Shown: piece after piece, positions 31,701-39,955 of the stretch
Position numbering within the stretch: position 1 is the first letter of the stretch
Layout: every line of letters begins with the position of its first letter
Assembly: GCF_036785885.1 (NCBI RefSeq)
Contig: NC_092322.1
Coordinates: 36,229,994-36,293,993 of the forward strand
Direction of reading: 5' to 3'
DNA length: 64,000 bases
Source of the DNA: Coffea arabica
Taxonomy: Eukaryota; Streptophyta; Magnoliopsida; Gentianales; Rubiaceae
The notes under the pieces: generated by a model
Told to the model about the DNA's origin: nothing
Seen by the model: only the letters and a program-made list of their open reading frames with translations
Database searches by the model: none
Made by a program: the position numbers and the translations under genes

Positions 31701-34158
31701 GAATCCCAAGAAGTGCGTCTTCGGCGTCACCTCGGGAAAATTCCTGGGGTATCTGGTTTCCCACCGGGGAATCGAAGCCAACCCTGACAAAGTCAAGGCC
31801 ATTCAAGATATGTCCCCACCTCGGAACCTCCGAGAAGTCCAAAGACTGAATGGACGCCTGGCCGCACTGAACCGCTTTTTGTCTCAATCTGCTGAGAAGG
31901 CCTTGCCCTTCTTTAAAGTGCTGAAGAAGTCTGATCAGTTCGCCTGGACTGAGGAGTGTCAGTCTGCCTTCGACCAGCTGAAGCAGTACTTGCACCACCT
32001 GCCCACTCTCGCTTCACCTCGACCCGAGAAAAAGCTCTACCTCTACCTCTCTGCAGCAGACGAGGCTGTCAGCGCTGTGCTCATCCGAGATGAGGGCACC
32101 CAAGTGCCGATCTACTACGTCAGCCGAGTTCTTCGCGGGCCGGAGACTCGATACACTCAGGTGGAGAAACTGGTGCTGGGACTGGTCCATGCCGCTCGGC
32201 GGTTGAAGCCCTACTTCTTAGCCCATCCTATCTCGGTCAGGACTGACCAGCCCATTCGGCAAATATTGGTGCGACCCGAAGCTTCGAGTCGCCTCACCAA
32301 GTGGGCTGTCGAGTTGGGAGAGTATGACTTAACATACGAGTCTCGCACAGCTATAAAGGCACAAGCCTTAGCCGACTTCCTCGCCGAGCTGACCTTCACG
32401 GAAGGTCCAGAGTCCGCCTCCGCCGGAGCTGAAGTGTCCACTTCATCCCCATGGACATTGTATGTGGATGGATCTTCTAATGGAGATGGCAGCGGGGCCG
32501 GACTTCTTCTGGAAGGACCTCAGGGAGAGGTGTGCTCCTACGCCCTCCGCTTTGGCTTCTCGGCCACCAATAATGAAGCCGAATATGAGGCTTTAATTGC
32601 TGGACTCCAGCTGGCCCGAAGGCTCGGCGCCCAGCAAATCCATGTCCGCAGTGACTCCCAACTTGTTGTGCGCCAAGTTCTCGGTGAGTATGAGGCCAAG
32701 GATGAGACCATGCAACGATACCTCTCCAAGGTTCACCAGCTCACCGTGTACTTCGAGTCATTCGAAATCCAAAGAATCCCCCGGTCCCAGAATAAGCGAG
32801 CCGACGCCTTATCCCGGCTGGCCTCCACTTCATTCTCTGACCTCAACAAAACGGTTTTAGTGGAAGTTCTGAGTGAACCCGGATATGTGGAAGAGGTGGC
32901 CTGCCCCGTGCACTCCGAAGATACCTGGATGACCCCGTTCATCCTTTTCTTGGGTCAGGGAACACTCCCTGAAGACCGAGCCGAGGCGAGAAGAATACAA
33001 CGCAAGGCGGCTCGGTACGCTCTCCGCGATGGAGAACTGTACAAACGCTCTTACCTCGGCCCATGGCTGAGGTGTGTCACTCCCGAGGCCGGACGTCACG
33101 TCCTCCACGAGATCCACGAAGGCCTGTGCGGAGCTCACGTCGGCCACAGGATGTTAGCCAAGAAGACTATGCTCCTTGGATATTTCTGGCCGTCACTTCG
33201 GCAAGACTCCCAGGACCTCGTTCTCGGCTGCCCTTCCTGCCAAGTCCACGCACCCGAGCACCACCAGCCTTCAAACTTCATGGTCCCCATCACTTCACCC
33301 TGGCCGTTTGAGCAATGGGGGACAGATATCATAGGTCCTTTCCCTAAAGCTGTCGGGGGTTATACTTTCCTGGTGACCGCGGTGGACTACTTCACTAAGT
33401 GGGTCGAGGCCGAGCCACTTCGGACCATTTCGGGGCTGGCCATTCAAAAATTCTTTTGGAAGTGCATTGTCTGCCGCTTCGGCATACCTCAGATCATCAT
33501 CTCGGACAATGGGAGACAATTTGCCGAGAATCCATTCAAGACCTGGTGCGAGAACCTCGGCATCAAGCAACACTTCACTTCGGTTGGCCACCCCCAGGCC
33601 AATGGTCAAGCAGAAAACTTCAACCGGACTCTCCTGCATGGCCTCAAGACCCGACTACACCAAGTTGGGTCATCTTGGGTGGAGGAACTCCCCAGTGTCT
33701 TGTGGTCATATCGGACCACGCCGAGGTCAGCGACGCAAGAGACCCCATTCTCCCTGACCTATGGCGCCGAAGCTGTCATCCCGGCTGAAATCCTTACTCC
33801 CAGCCCTCGGCTGGCAGCCTATGCCGCCGAGGTGAACGACGAAGAGAGGCAGCTGGACCTCGACCTCGTCGAAGAACGAAGGGACATCGCCTCAGCCCGG
33901 ATAGCTTCATATAAGAACACACTGGCACGCTATTACAATGCCCGTGTCAGACATCGTAGATTCCGTCCTGGAGACTTGGTTCTTAGGAAAAATTCAGTCA
34001 GTCGAGCTGAGCCGCAAGGGAAATTACGCCCGAAATGGGAAGGCCCTTACCGAATTCTGGAATCTGACCCTAAAGGGTATTGTAAACTGAGCTACCGAGA
34101 TGGCTCATTAGTGCCGAGGTTTTGGCACGCCGAGAATCTTAGGTTGTATTATGTTTGA
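28711..34158 (+). CDS. Gag-Pol polyprotein of the Tat retrotransposon
   Basis: One uninterrupted frame of 1815 codons from the first ATG after the primer site (M-R-S-T-R-S-R-S-G). The frame stays open upstream into the LTR but without an ATG, so 28711 is the likely start. Gag core about residues 175-315 (ARKWFWSLEPGSISS); CCHC-like knuckle CAYHRDVGHETEDC about 418-431; aspartic protease around VDPGSS (about 580); reverse transcriptase about 820-1000 with YVDD near 964; RNase H about 1105-1200; a second RNase H about 1247-1370 with YVDGSSNGDG, NNEAEYEAL, VRSDSQ and ADALSR supplying the acidic residues; integrase from about 1465 with an HHCC finger and a DD35E triad (TDIIGP, SDNGRQF, AENFNR). 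Replication enzymes and capsid of the element; no internal stop or frameshift, so it may be functional. Confidence 0.95.
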   Translation: MRSTRSRSGRVPSNGAGQTSGAQQDRISEEPGSQRTQPNNDDAIAKMAEFVSHNPTIFEELGRYLKRQGKEKAESSKRRPTKSPEAPSDEDSDEGRLSRSTSRRASSKTTSKIASISRAFSRGPLGKRAEDPPRRPGGLASDYMRAPPFTDDINGERVPPNFKLPNLHTYDGRGDPKDHLRAFISAFRLYCVPDAVICRAFPIFLHGTARKWFWSLEPGSISSLDELIDRFIHRFVSSRPITKTSAYLLNLQQGQGESLRSYAQRFNEENVQIPDQNEQVTLAAFTNGLVAGLFNTEIHRDYPRTLHELWERVDQGIRSEDVNRMKREAQASRTGQDTRRRKDIGRGEPGPSGTSNQLRDRRSVFDRIVKGRSSTSDAELTPLNSSRSHVLAVMRQNHLGRTPPEIPGRRDKRNSNLYCAYHRDVGHETEDCNDLKREIENLIRQGYLKQFVRKDGSFNRSTSHRESRGPRREDRRDTKLNCRGPEDHKGDQRPPRDGSPGYGPNIAGVINTISGGPTGGDSQNSRKRTYRQAGMDVAEPSSRLSEVITYGPRDPVPAASSNHETLVIEILINNYIVKKVYVDPGSSVDVLYYRTFENLKLTREQLTPVRTPLVGFGGHVVHPEGMVNLMVTIGRHPRCRTVPVSFAVVKADSPYNMLIGRPTLNALRAVYSTYHLSFKFPTPEGVAEVSSDVGAARECYLATIQAAVGPQPPPRSEEKRPAVLSIDCIDPHKAGEPSRLEPGDEVEQVVLDEAKPDQVVQVGAGLPSPLKEEVISLIKDHRDIFAWSADEVVGVPPELMTHQLNVNPQARPVRQKRRHFGPERSKAISDEVDKLLPAKMIHEVQYPTWLSNPVMVKKDTGGWRMCVDYTDLNKACPKDCYPLPRIDTLVDSAMGYEILCFLDAFKGYHQIGMSEEDQEKTAFYTDQGVYCYTTMPFGLKNAGATYQMLINRLFKNQIGRNVEAYVDDILVKSLATSSFLLDLREVFGVLRDSRMKLNPKKCVFGVTSGKFLGYLVSHRGIEANPDKVKAIQDMSPPRNLREVQRLNGRLAALNRFLSQSAEKALPFFKVLKKSDQFAWTEECQSAFDQLKQYLHHLPTLASPRPEKKLYLYLSAADEAVSAVLIRDEGTQVPIYYVSRVLRGPETRYTQVEKLVLGLVHAARRLKPYFLAHPISVRTDQPIRQILVRPEASSRLTKWAVELGEYDLTYESRTAIKAQALADFLAELTFTEGPESASAGAEVSTSSPWTLYVDGSSNGDGSGAGLLLEGPQGEVCSYALRFGFSATNNEAEYEALIAGLQLARRLGAQQIHVRSDSQLVVRQVLGEYEAKDETMQRYLSKVHQLTVYFESFEIQRIPRSQNKRADALSRLASTSFSDLNKTVLVEVLSEPGYVEEVACPVHSEDTWMTPFILFLGQGTLPEDRAEARRIQRKAARYALRDGELYKRSYLGPWLRCVTPEAGRHVLHEIHEGLCGAHVGHRMLAKKTMLLGYFWPSLRQDSQDLVLGCPSCQVHAPEHHQPSNFMVPITSPWPFEQWGTDIIGPFPKAVGGYTFLVTAVDYFTKWVEAEPLRTISGLAIQKFFWKCIVCRFGIPQIIISDNGRQFAENPFKTWCENLGIKQHFTSVGHPQANGQAENFNRTLLHGLKTRLHQVGSSWVEELPSVLWSYRTTPRSATQETPFSLTYGAEAVIPAEILTPSPRLAAYAAEVNDEERQLDLDLVEERRDIASARIASYKNTLARYYNARVRHRRFRPGDLVLRKNSVSRAEPQGKLRPKWEGPYRILESDPKGYCKLSYRDGSLVPRFWHAENLRLYYV

Positions 34159-34439
34159 AGTTATGACTTCATTCGGTTATTTCATCAAAGTTGACTCTAT
34201 CCAGTTATCATGCCAAGCTATGACTTCGGCTATTATGTTATTTTTCAACATCGTTATTACGCAATTAAAAAATAAGGGGGACAAGCAAGGGATGAAGTCA
34301 AAGCAAGAAACAAGAAATTAAAGAGCTGAGATGAAAAGAAACAGACTTTCATTCAATAGAAGTATTACAAAAAATACAAGGCCGAGGTCGGAGTGCTACT
34401 AAACACTTCACCTCGGCCACCCCCTCGAAGCATATGAGC
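34159..34439 (+). other. Tat element, gap between pol and the antisense gene
   Basis: Contains a purine tract at about 34266-34282 (AAAAAATAAGGGGGA) resembling a polypurine tract but far from the 3' LTR. It is also the 3' end region for the antisense gene. No frame. Confidence 0.5.
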
Positions 34440-36743
34440 CTAGACCCCCGTCTCGGCTCCATTCCCGGTCTTGGCTCCCTCCTGGGCAGCCTCCTCTTCG
34501 GCCTCTTTTCCGCCGGGGTGTTCATCTCCAGGCTCTTTTCCGAGGTCCCCTCCGACTTCGTCCCCCCCGGCCTCGTTTCCCTCAACTTCCTCTACATCCA
34601 CGTCCTCGAACACGTCGTCGAGTTCGGACAGCCACTTGTTGAACTCGACCTGGACTTCGGCCAAGTTCCTTCCCGCCTGAATGCCTTCGGCCATCCGATC
34701 ACATAACTCCTTTGAGTCTTCATTGTAGCTGGCATGATTTTTCAAAGACTCCAAGGCTTCGGGGGAGAGGTGAGCTGCGGCCTCGTCAATGGCCGATGTG
34801 AAGCCAAACATGAAGTTAGGCGTAAGCAGTTGGCCGAGTTCCTTGATGAAGGCATCGGACCTCCGAAACGCGTCCACAGCCGAGGCTCCAGCACCCTCGA
34901 GAGCTTGTGCGTGGGACTTCTTCACTTCGTCCCCCCTCTTCTGCTCCTCCTCGAGGGCTGATCTAAGACTATTCATAGTAGCCTCGGCCTCCTCACCCTT
35001 AGCTTCAGCCTCTTGAAGTTGCCTCTGAAGCTCCGACTTCTCGGATTCGGACACCGCCAGTTGTTTCTCCAACTTGGAGATCTGAGTCTGCAGCTTGCCG
35101 GTGTCCTGCTCCTCGACTAGAGCACAGTATCTGTGAGCCATCTCGGCCGCAAAAGCTGAGTTGGAAACCGTGGTCACCATCAGACTTTGAACCAACTCGG
35201 CCGGGCTCAGTTTTTTCATGAACTCCAAATCCCTTGGCAGAGTGGAGTGCATTACTAGCTCCTGTGCAACCCGAGGATGCTGGCACCGGTCGTTGACCGA
35301 AACTTTCCAGTTCGGACACCAATGATTGCCGGAGTGCGTCTTCTCCTCCCCGGGAAACACTGGGGGGCTATGGAAACGATTCCATAGCGAAGTCCCCGAG
35401 ACTGGATTGGCCGGGGCCTTCAGCTGCTTGCCTCGGCCCTGAGGAGGTGGGAGTGCCGTAACGATTCCGAGAGGCACTCTCTCTGGCACGGACGAAGTGG
35501 ACCCAGTAGCCGCGGTGGCCGAGCTGCTCTGGCCGACCTTGGTGGGAGTGCTTGTAGCCGCCGGGGTCTTGGCAGCCTGTCCCTGTGCTTTCTTCTTCTT
35601 TGGCGGAAGTGCCGATGTCTCGTCAGTACTCTTCCTCTTCGACCTCTTGGCCACTTCGGACGAGCTGGAGACGACGATATCGGACAACTTGACCACTGCA
35701 CAAGAAGTAAATATTATCATATGCCTTAGCCGAAGTGAAAAGAAAAGCCATGAAAGAAAATTACGAGGTTTCTCAAGTTTAATGGAAAAGAAGGGGGTCT
35801 TGGTAGTGTTGATCACGGCTCGACTTATCCCCCCATCCACGAGCACGGCTTCGGGGTAGTCATGGCTGAACAGCCGAAGTCCCGACTTCATCAGCTTTTG
35901 GAAGGACTCTTCTTCGGCATCCCCGGCAGAGGGGTCGGCTTTCGCCTTAATTGGCCTCCACCAAAAACCCCTCGGGAAGTCCACTCCGGACACGAAAAAG
36001 TAGTCGCGCTTCCAGTTCTTGATCGAGCTGGGAGCACCGATCACCAACTTCGGGATGGCATTGTTCCGGTTGCCAACATAAAACCATCCCTTATCCGTCG
36101 CGTGCGCCTTGAGGGTGTAGCATCGGCGGAAGAGATCAACGGAGGGAGTCACCTCCTGATGTCGGCACAGCATCTCAAACCCCACAATGATGCGGATCGC
36201 ATTCGGGGTGAGTTGGGTGATTCTCACCTGGAAGTGACGAAGTAAGTCCCGGAGGAATCTCGACGTCGGCATTCTCAGCCCGGCCTCCAGCTGTTGAACG
36301 TAGACGGCCACCATGCCAAAGGGGGGCTCCGCGGCTGTGTCACCCACCTCGGGCGGCAAAATTTCGTACCAAGGCCGGAAGGGGTACTTGTCTACCACCT
36401 TCATGGCCCTATCTCTTCCTACGCGACTCCTAAACTTCGGCATCTGGCCGAAGTCGATGTCGGCTACGTCCACTGGAGCAACTGGCTCCGGTACACCCTC
36501 GTCATGGGGTATCTCGGTCCCGAACTCGGTATTGTACTCCACCTCGGAGCCGCCTTCGCTGATCTCGGACGATTCCAGTTCCGAGGCTGTCTCTCCGGCT
36601 CTCACCTCGGTCGATCCTTCCTCGGAACTCTGTGCCGACCCCTCCGAACTGGACGTCGTCGCTTCTTCCTCAGAATCCGCCCGCACCTCGGTCTGGTAGC
36701 TCGGGGTCACGGTTTCTTTATGGGTTTTCGCGGTTTTAGCCAT
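34440..36743 (-). CDS. Antisense gene of the Tat element (putative gypsy-type transposase domain protein)
   Basis: 767-codon frame starting ATG at 36743, opposite to gag-pol and lying between pol and the 3' LTR. The N-terminus is Ser/Glu-rich (about 1-95). Residues about 135-265 (FGMVAVYVQQLEAGLRMP, LTPNAIRIIVGFEMLCRH, GWFYVGNRNN, FPRGFWW) resemble the domain catalogued as putative gypsy-type transposase (PF04195), whose function is unknown and which is not a proven transposase. Around 365-390 are basic clusters (KRSKRK, PPKKKK) that look like nuclear localisation signals. A coiled coil follows at about 545-610, and the C-terminus is acidic. Antisense frames of this kind are known in several Tat elements. 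A probable 69-base intron (35764-35696) is in frame, so both spliced and unspliced forms read through. A TATA motif 178 bases upstream suggests its own promoter. Confidence 0.85.
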   Translation of the reverse strand: MAKTAKTHKETVTPSYQTEVRADSEEEATTSSSEGSAQSSEEGSTEVRAGETASELESSEISEGGSEVEYNTEFGTEIPHDEGVPEPVAPVDVADIDFGQMPKFRSRVGRDRAMKVVDKYPFRPWYEILPPEVGDTAAEPPFGMVAVYVQQLEAGLRMPTSRFLRDLLRHFQVRITQLTPNAIRIIVGFEMLCRHQEVTPSVDLFRRCYTLKAHATDKGWFYVGNRNNAIPKLVIGAPSSIKNWKRDYFFVSGVDFPRGFWWRPIKAKADPSAGDAEEESFQKLMKSGLRLFSHDYPEAVLVDGGISRAVINTTKTPFFSIKLEKPRNFLSWLFFSLRLRHMIIFTSCAVVKLSDIVVSSSSEVAKRSKRKSTDETSALPPKKKKAQGQAAKTPAATSTPTKVGQSSSATAATGSTSSVPERVPLGIVTALPPPQGRGKQLKAPANPVSGTSLWNRFHSPPVFPGEEKTHSGNHWCPNWKVSVNDRCQHPRVAQELVMHSTLPRDLEFMKKLSPAELVQSLMVTTVSNSAFAAEMAHRYCALVEEQDTGKLQTQISKLEKQLAVSESEKSELQRQLQEAEAKGEEAEATMNSLRSALEEEQKRGDEVKKSHAQALEGAGASAVDAFRRSDAFIKELGQLLTPNFMFGFTSAIDEAAAHLSPEALESLKNHASYNEDSKELCDRMAEGIQAGRNLAEVQVEFNKWLSELDDVFEDVDVEEVEGNEAGGDEVGGDLGKEPGDEHPGGKEAEEEAAQEGAKTGNGAETGV
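35696..35764 (-). other. Candidate in-frame intron of the antisense gene
   Basis: On the minus strand the donor CTC|GTAATT and acceptor TTCTTGTGCAG| bound 69 bases (a multiple of three), T-rich before the acceptor. The translated stretch is hydrophobic (SWLFFSLRLRHMIIF), unlike its hydrophilic surroundings; excision gives EKP-LVKLSDIV. Predicted from signals only. Confidence 0.5.
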
Positions 36744-36919
36744 GAGTGAAAGACGAGATAAGAAAGAAAAAGGGATACTTACTATTGACTACGATATCGG
36801 ACGCAGTGAAGACTTCGGCAAGGATCTCGGCTGATGGAACTGACCTCGGCTACGCTCGTGAATTATACAAGTATTGGATGAAAGTGAAAGGTGTGAGAAA
36901 TGCGGTGAGGGGGCCCCCC

Positions 36920-36927
36920 ATTTATAG
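36920..36927 (-). promoter_or_regulatory. TATA box for the antisense gene
   Basis: On the minus strand CCCTATAAATGGGG, with TATAAA about 178 bases before the ATG at 36743. Context resembles the LTR promoter (CTATAAATACC). Suggests an internal promoter opposed to the LTR. Confidence 0.55.
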
Positions 36928-37240
36928 GGGTTCTTGGGAACCCGAAGAGGCGGCAAGAATACGGAAGGGCGGCAACGATCCAAATTCCAGATACTTTGTG
37001 CCTGCCCTTCTGTTTCTCCCTCTCTCCTCATTAATGCCCTGTCCTTTCGGCTGACACTCTGCACGAAACGTCCCACTACTTCACGACGTGACGGTTACGT
37101 GCCGACTCACTCTCCAGGTCCCTTCAACTGACATGCCCACGTGTCACGTCCCCGCATCTTCCGGAGCAGGCTCGGGACCCCGACTCTTCACGACTTCGGC
37201 AGAAGGAAGCCTCGGCACCTCCCTTGCTCGGAGCATCCGA

Positions 37241-37256
37241 GGCTTGGGGGGCTTAT
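37241..37256 (+). other. Polypurine tract before the 3' LTR
   Basis: A TTGGGGGG run immediately precedes the TGAGGA start of the 3' LTR, the expected position of the plus-strand primer. Confidence 0.6.
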
Positions 37257-37847
37257 TGAGGATGTTCACCTCGGCCATCCCGAGTGGCCGAGGTGAACTC
37301 ACCTCGTCCCTCATCGGAGCTCATCCCTGTCTTGAGCACAACCCCAGAGCTCGGCTTCAACCCTAGTCCACCGTGTAGGTGACCTCGGCACATCCACCTC
37401 GGCTGCACGCTGATGATGTCAACCCACCTGACATCATCCAGGACCAGCACTTTATCTGAAAAGCACTGGAGGCACTTAATGGCACCTGCACCATATCCTC
37501 CGTCATCACTCCCAGGCGGCTACAGTGTCAGAGTCAGACCTCCTGACAGGAGACAGAGCCGTAATGCCAGAGAGTGGGTCCCGCTAGCATGAGCCTTCCG
37601 TCTTGACCACCTCTCTTCTATAAATACCTCACTCACACTCCCAACAAGTAAGCATACACTGTTCATTAACTTACTCTTATTATTCTCGTTCTCATACTAA
37701 CTTGATTGTCGGAGTGATACCAGGGGAGAAGCCCCGCCACTCACTTCGGACAAGGAGGTTCACTTCGGACACAGGAGTTCACCTCACTTCATCTCAGAGA
37801 GGACTGATCCAGGTCGGTCTAGTTACCAACCAAAAATCGCCTCCTCA
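37257..37847 (+). repeat. 3' LTR of the Tat element
   Basis: 591 bp with perfect TGAGGA...TCCTCA ends. It differs from the 5' LTR at six substitutions and the first T. Followed at 37848-37852 by the second AGGTC target copy. Confidence 0.95.
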
Positions 37848-37852
37848 AGGTC

Positions 37853-39659
37853 CAAATAAGCTTCTCTAGCTCTTTCGGTTGGCACTTCTCGAAAATCTGT
37901 CTCTTAAATTGGGGCCTGGGGCCTCCCGAATCTCTCTTGATATACTAACGGACGGTCCAAGCTTGCTATTAGTATCCTTTCACAAGAAAGTCCGACAAGG
38001 AGTTTGGCACTACCTTTTCTTGCCTTTTCTATCTTATCGGGTCTTCCATTTGCAACAAGTTCTCTTTATTACACCCCCATGAATCCACCTCTTTCCTGAT
38101 TTCAACCCATTTCTTTTATTTTGGAACTCTGGTAGAATGCAAACTTAAATGTATGCAGCAAGATGCAAACTTTAAAGGGAAAAGAAAGCGGGACCAAGAG
38201 ATGAAGAAATAGGATAGAGGACTCAAATGTATGACCAAATGGGTGAGAATCCTAAGTTTGACAAATTTTTATCAGAAGTGGTCATAAAGTTAGCAGCACC
38301 AAGATGATCTATACCTTTCTTTGTTCCTTTGATAAAGTAGCATCCATTGTCTTGGTTACTGGAAACTGTGGTCTAACTTTTTTAGCCTACCCAAATTACT
38401 ACTGCACTTTATCTTTTGTGGAAAGAGAACAAGAAAGCGAAATGGATGGTAAGCGTAGATATCCTACATTTATATCAACAGGAAAAATATAAAAATGAAA
38501 AAAAAAATTTAACCAAACCAATTGACTAATAATTTTATAAATACATATAAATTGTTTGCTCTATATTTTCTTAGCTTTCTTGTTTTTATTAGTGCTAATT
38601 CTCAGTTAGAGGCTACTTAGAGGTGTGGCAAAATAAAAACTTCTATCACGGTTGAAACTCCTTTAGATTTTCACATAGAATGAGCCAAATTTAATGAACA
38701 TCATAACACAGCAAATTTGGCAATTGAAATACATATTTTTTAATTTGAGAAACTAATAAAAACCCATGAAATGGCAAACTTAAGTGCCACCTATTGATTT
38801 TGAAAGGAACCTGTTAGCTAAAATTGATTTTTTTTTTCCTGTATTCCTTGTGCTTTTTCTTAAACAGATATTAGCTCCTTATTTAGTTGCTTTGAAATAG
38901 TGTTTGTTATTCTTCTGAAGAGTTGGTTTCAACTTGCAACGCTTTGCTTTTATTTCCTATTAAGTCAATAAACAATTAAACACGTGCATATTAACCTCCA
39001 TATATCATTATTTCTAGTGTTAAATGCATGAAATGATTTACTTTCAAGATTACTAAGGAAAAAATATTCCAAAAGGAATTAGCTTGATTAATAATTCTTG
39101 CAAGTTACCAATTATTTTTTAATAACATTAGGTGGTAATTATATTGAAATGACTGGAATTAATTTGAATTACAATTAAAAAATTATTAGAAAGCATCTAA
39201 GAAAATATTTTCACCTTCGTATGACACATCGATCGCTATTCATTTTTCTATATTTTGATTTGTGAATGACTTTGGCACTCCATAATTAATCATAGACATA
39301 CCACTTAATCTTCTTGTTAACTCAGCTGATCTAAATGATCATGCCCCAGCATAGAAGACAAATTTGATGAACATATTGCTAAATTATATATAATAATGTC
39401 TTATGGAATTTTTTTAGCCAAAGAATAGTTATTTTTTTGGATTGCTTAAAAAGCTCAACATCTCAACAAAGAGTAATAGAATTGATTAGAAAAGTCAAAA
39501 TTTAGATAATTGCATAAAGATTTTATAATTCTTAAATCATATAATCTCTCCACTACTCTGTCAAATCAACATTTTGAGTTGGAACTGCATCAAATTAGTG
39601 GTCGTGACATGCAAATACTAACTCTTCTCACATAGATATGTCACAAGGGATATATCTAT
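37853..39659. other. Spacer between the Tat element and the SINE, no gene
   Basis: AT-rich unique-looking DNA. Short open frames (37879-38082, 38304-38492) have no recognisable similarity. No repeat structure noticed apart from homopolymer runs. Confidence 0.5.
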
Positions 39660-39672
39660 ATCCACTAGCAGG

Positions 39673-39855
39673 TTTTGACAAAAAAGGCCCTCCGGGGCTT
39701 GGTCTGACGGTTGAGGTTGCTGAAGATGGAGGCTTAGGTCCCTGGTTCGAACCTTACTGCCAACAAGTTGTGGAGGGTGGGGAATAGTCTGCGGGGTCCA
39801 CTCCCTGCGGGACATCCCAAAAAAAAAAAAAAAAAAAAGACAAAAAGAAAAAAAA
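39673..39855 (+). mobile_element. tRNA-derived SINE with poly-A tail
   Basis: A box TGGTCTGACGG (39700-39710) and a canonical B box GGTTCGAACC (39744-39753), then a GGGG-rich body and an A-rich tail from about 39818. Flanked by perfect 13-bp direct copies ATCCACTAGCAGG at 39660-39672 and 39856-39868. The A/B boxes and tail identify a pol III-transcribed SINE mobilised by LINE machinery. Confidence 0.9.
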
Positions 39856-39955
39856 ATCCACTAGCAGGAATGATATCCACGTTTCATTGCAAGCATTCTG
39901 TCTTCAACTCAAAATTGCGTGTAGGAATCCTTGCCTCAAAATTTCATGTAGAAAT

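Larger units (their letters stand above)
28087..37847 (+). mobile_element. Complete Tat-clade Ty3/gypsy retrotransposon
   Basis: About 9.76 kb: 5' LTR 28087-28676, primer site 28679, gag-pol 28711-34158, antisense gene 36743-34440, purine tract before 37257, 3' LTR 37257-37847, 5-bp target duplication AGGTC. The order protease-RT-RNase H-second RNase H-integrase with a second plant/archaeal-type RNase H is the hallmark of the Tat clade (Ogre, Retand, Grande and relatives). The LTRs differ by six substitutions and one missing base over 590 positions, so the insertion is recent. GC-rich relative to surrounding DNA. Confidence 0.95.

Noticed and set aside
28674..33788. Numerous frames of 60-130 codons opposite to or out of frame with gag-pol
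   Set aside because: They are shadows of a GC-rich coding region; none has recognisable domains.
34434..36749. Plus-strand frames of 70-150 codons across the antisense gene
   Set aside because: The minus-strand frame has domain similarity, basic clusters and a coiled coil; the plus-strand frames are its shadows.
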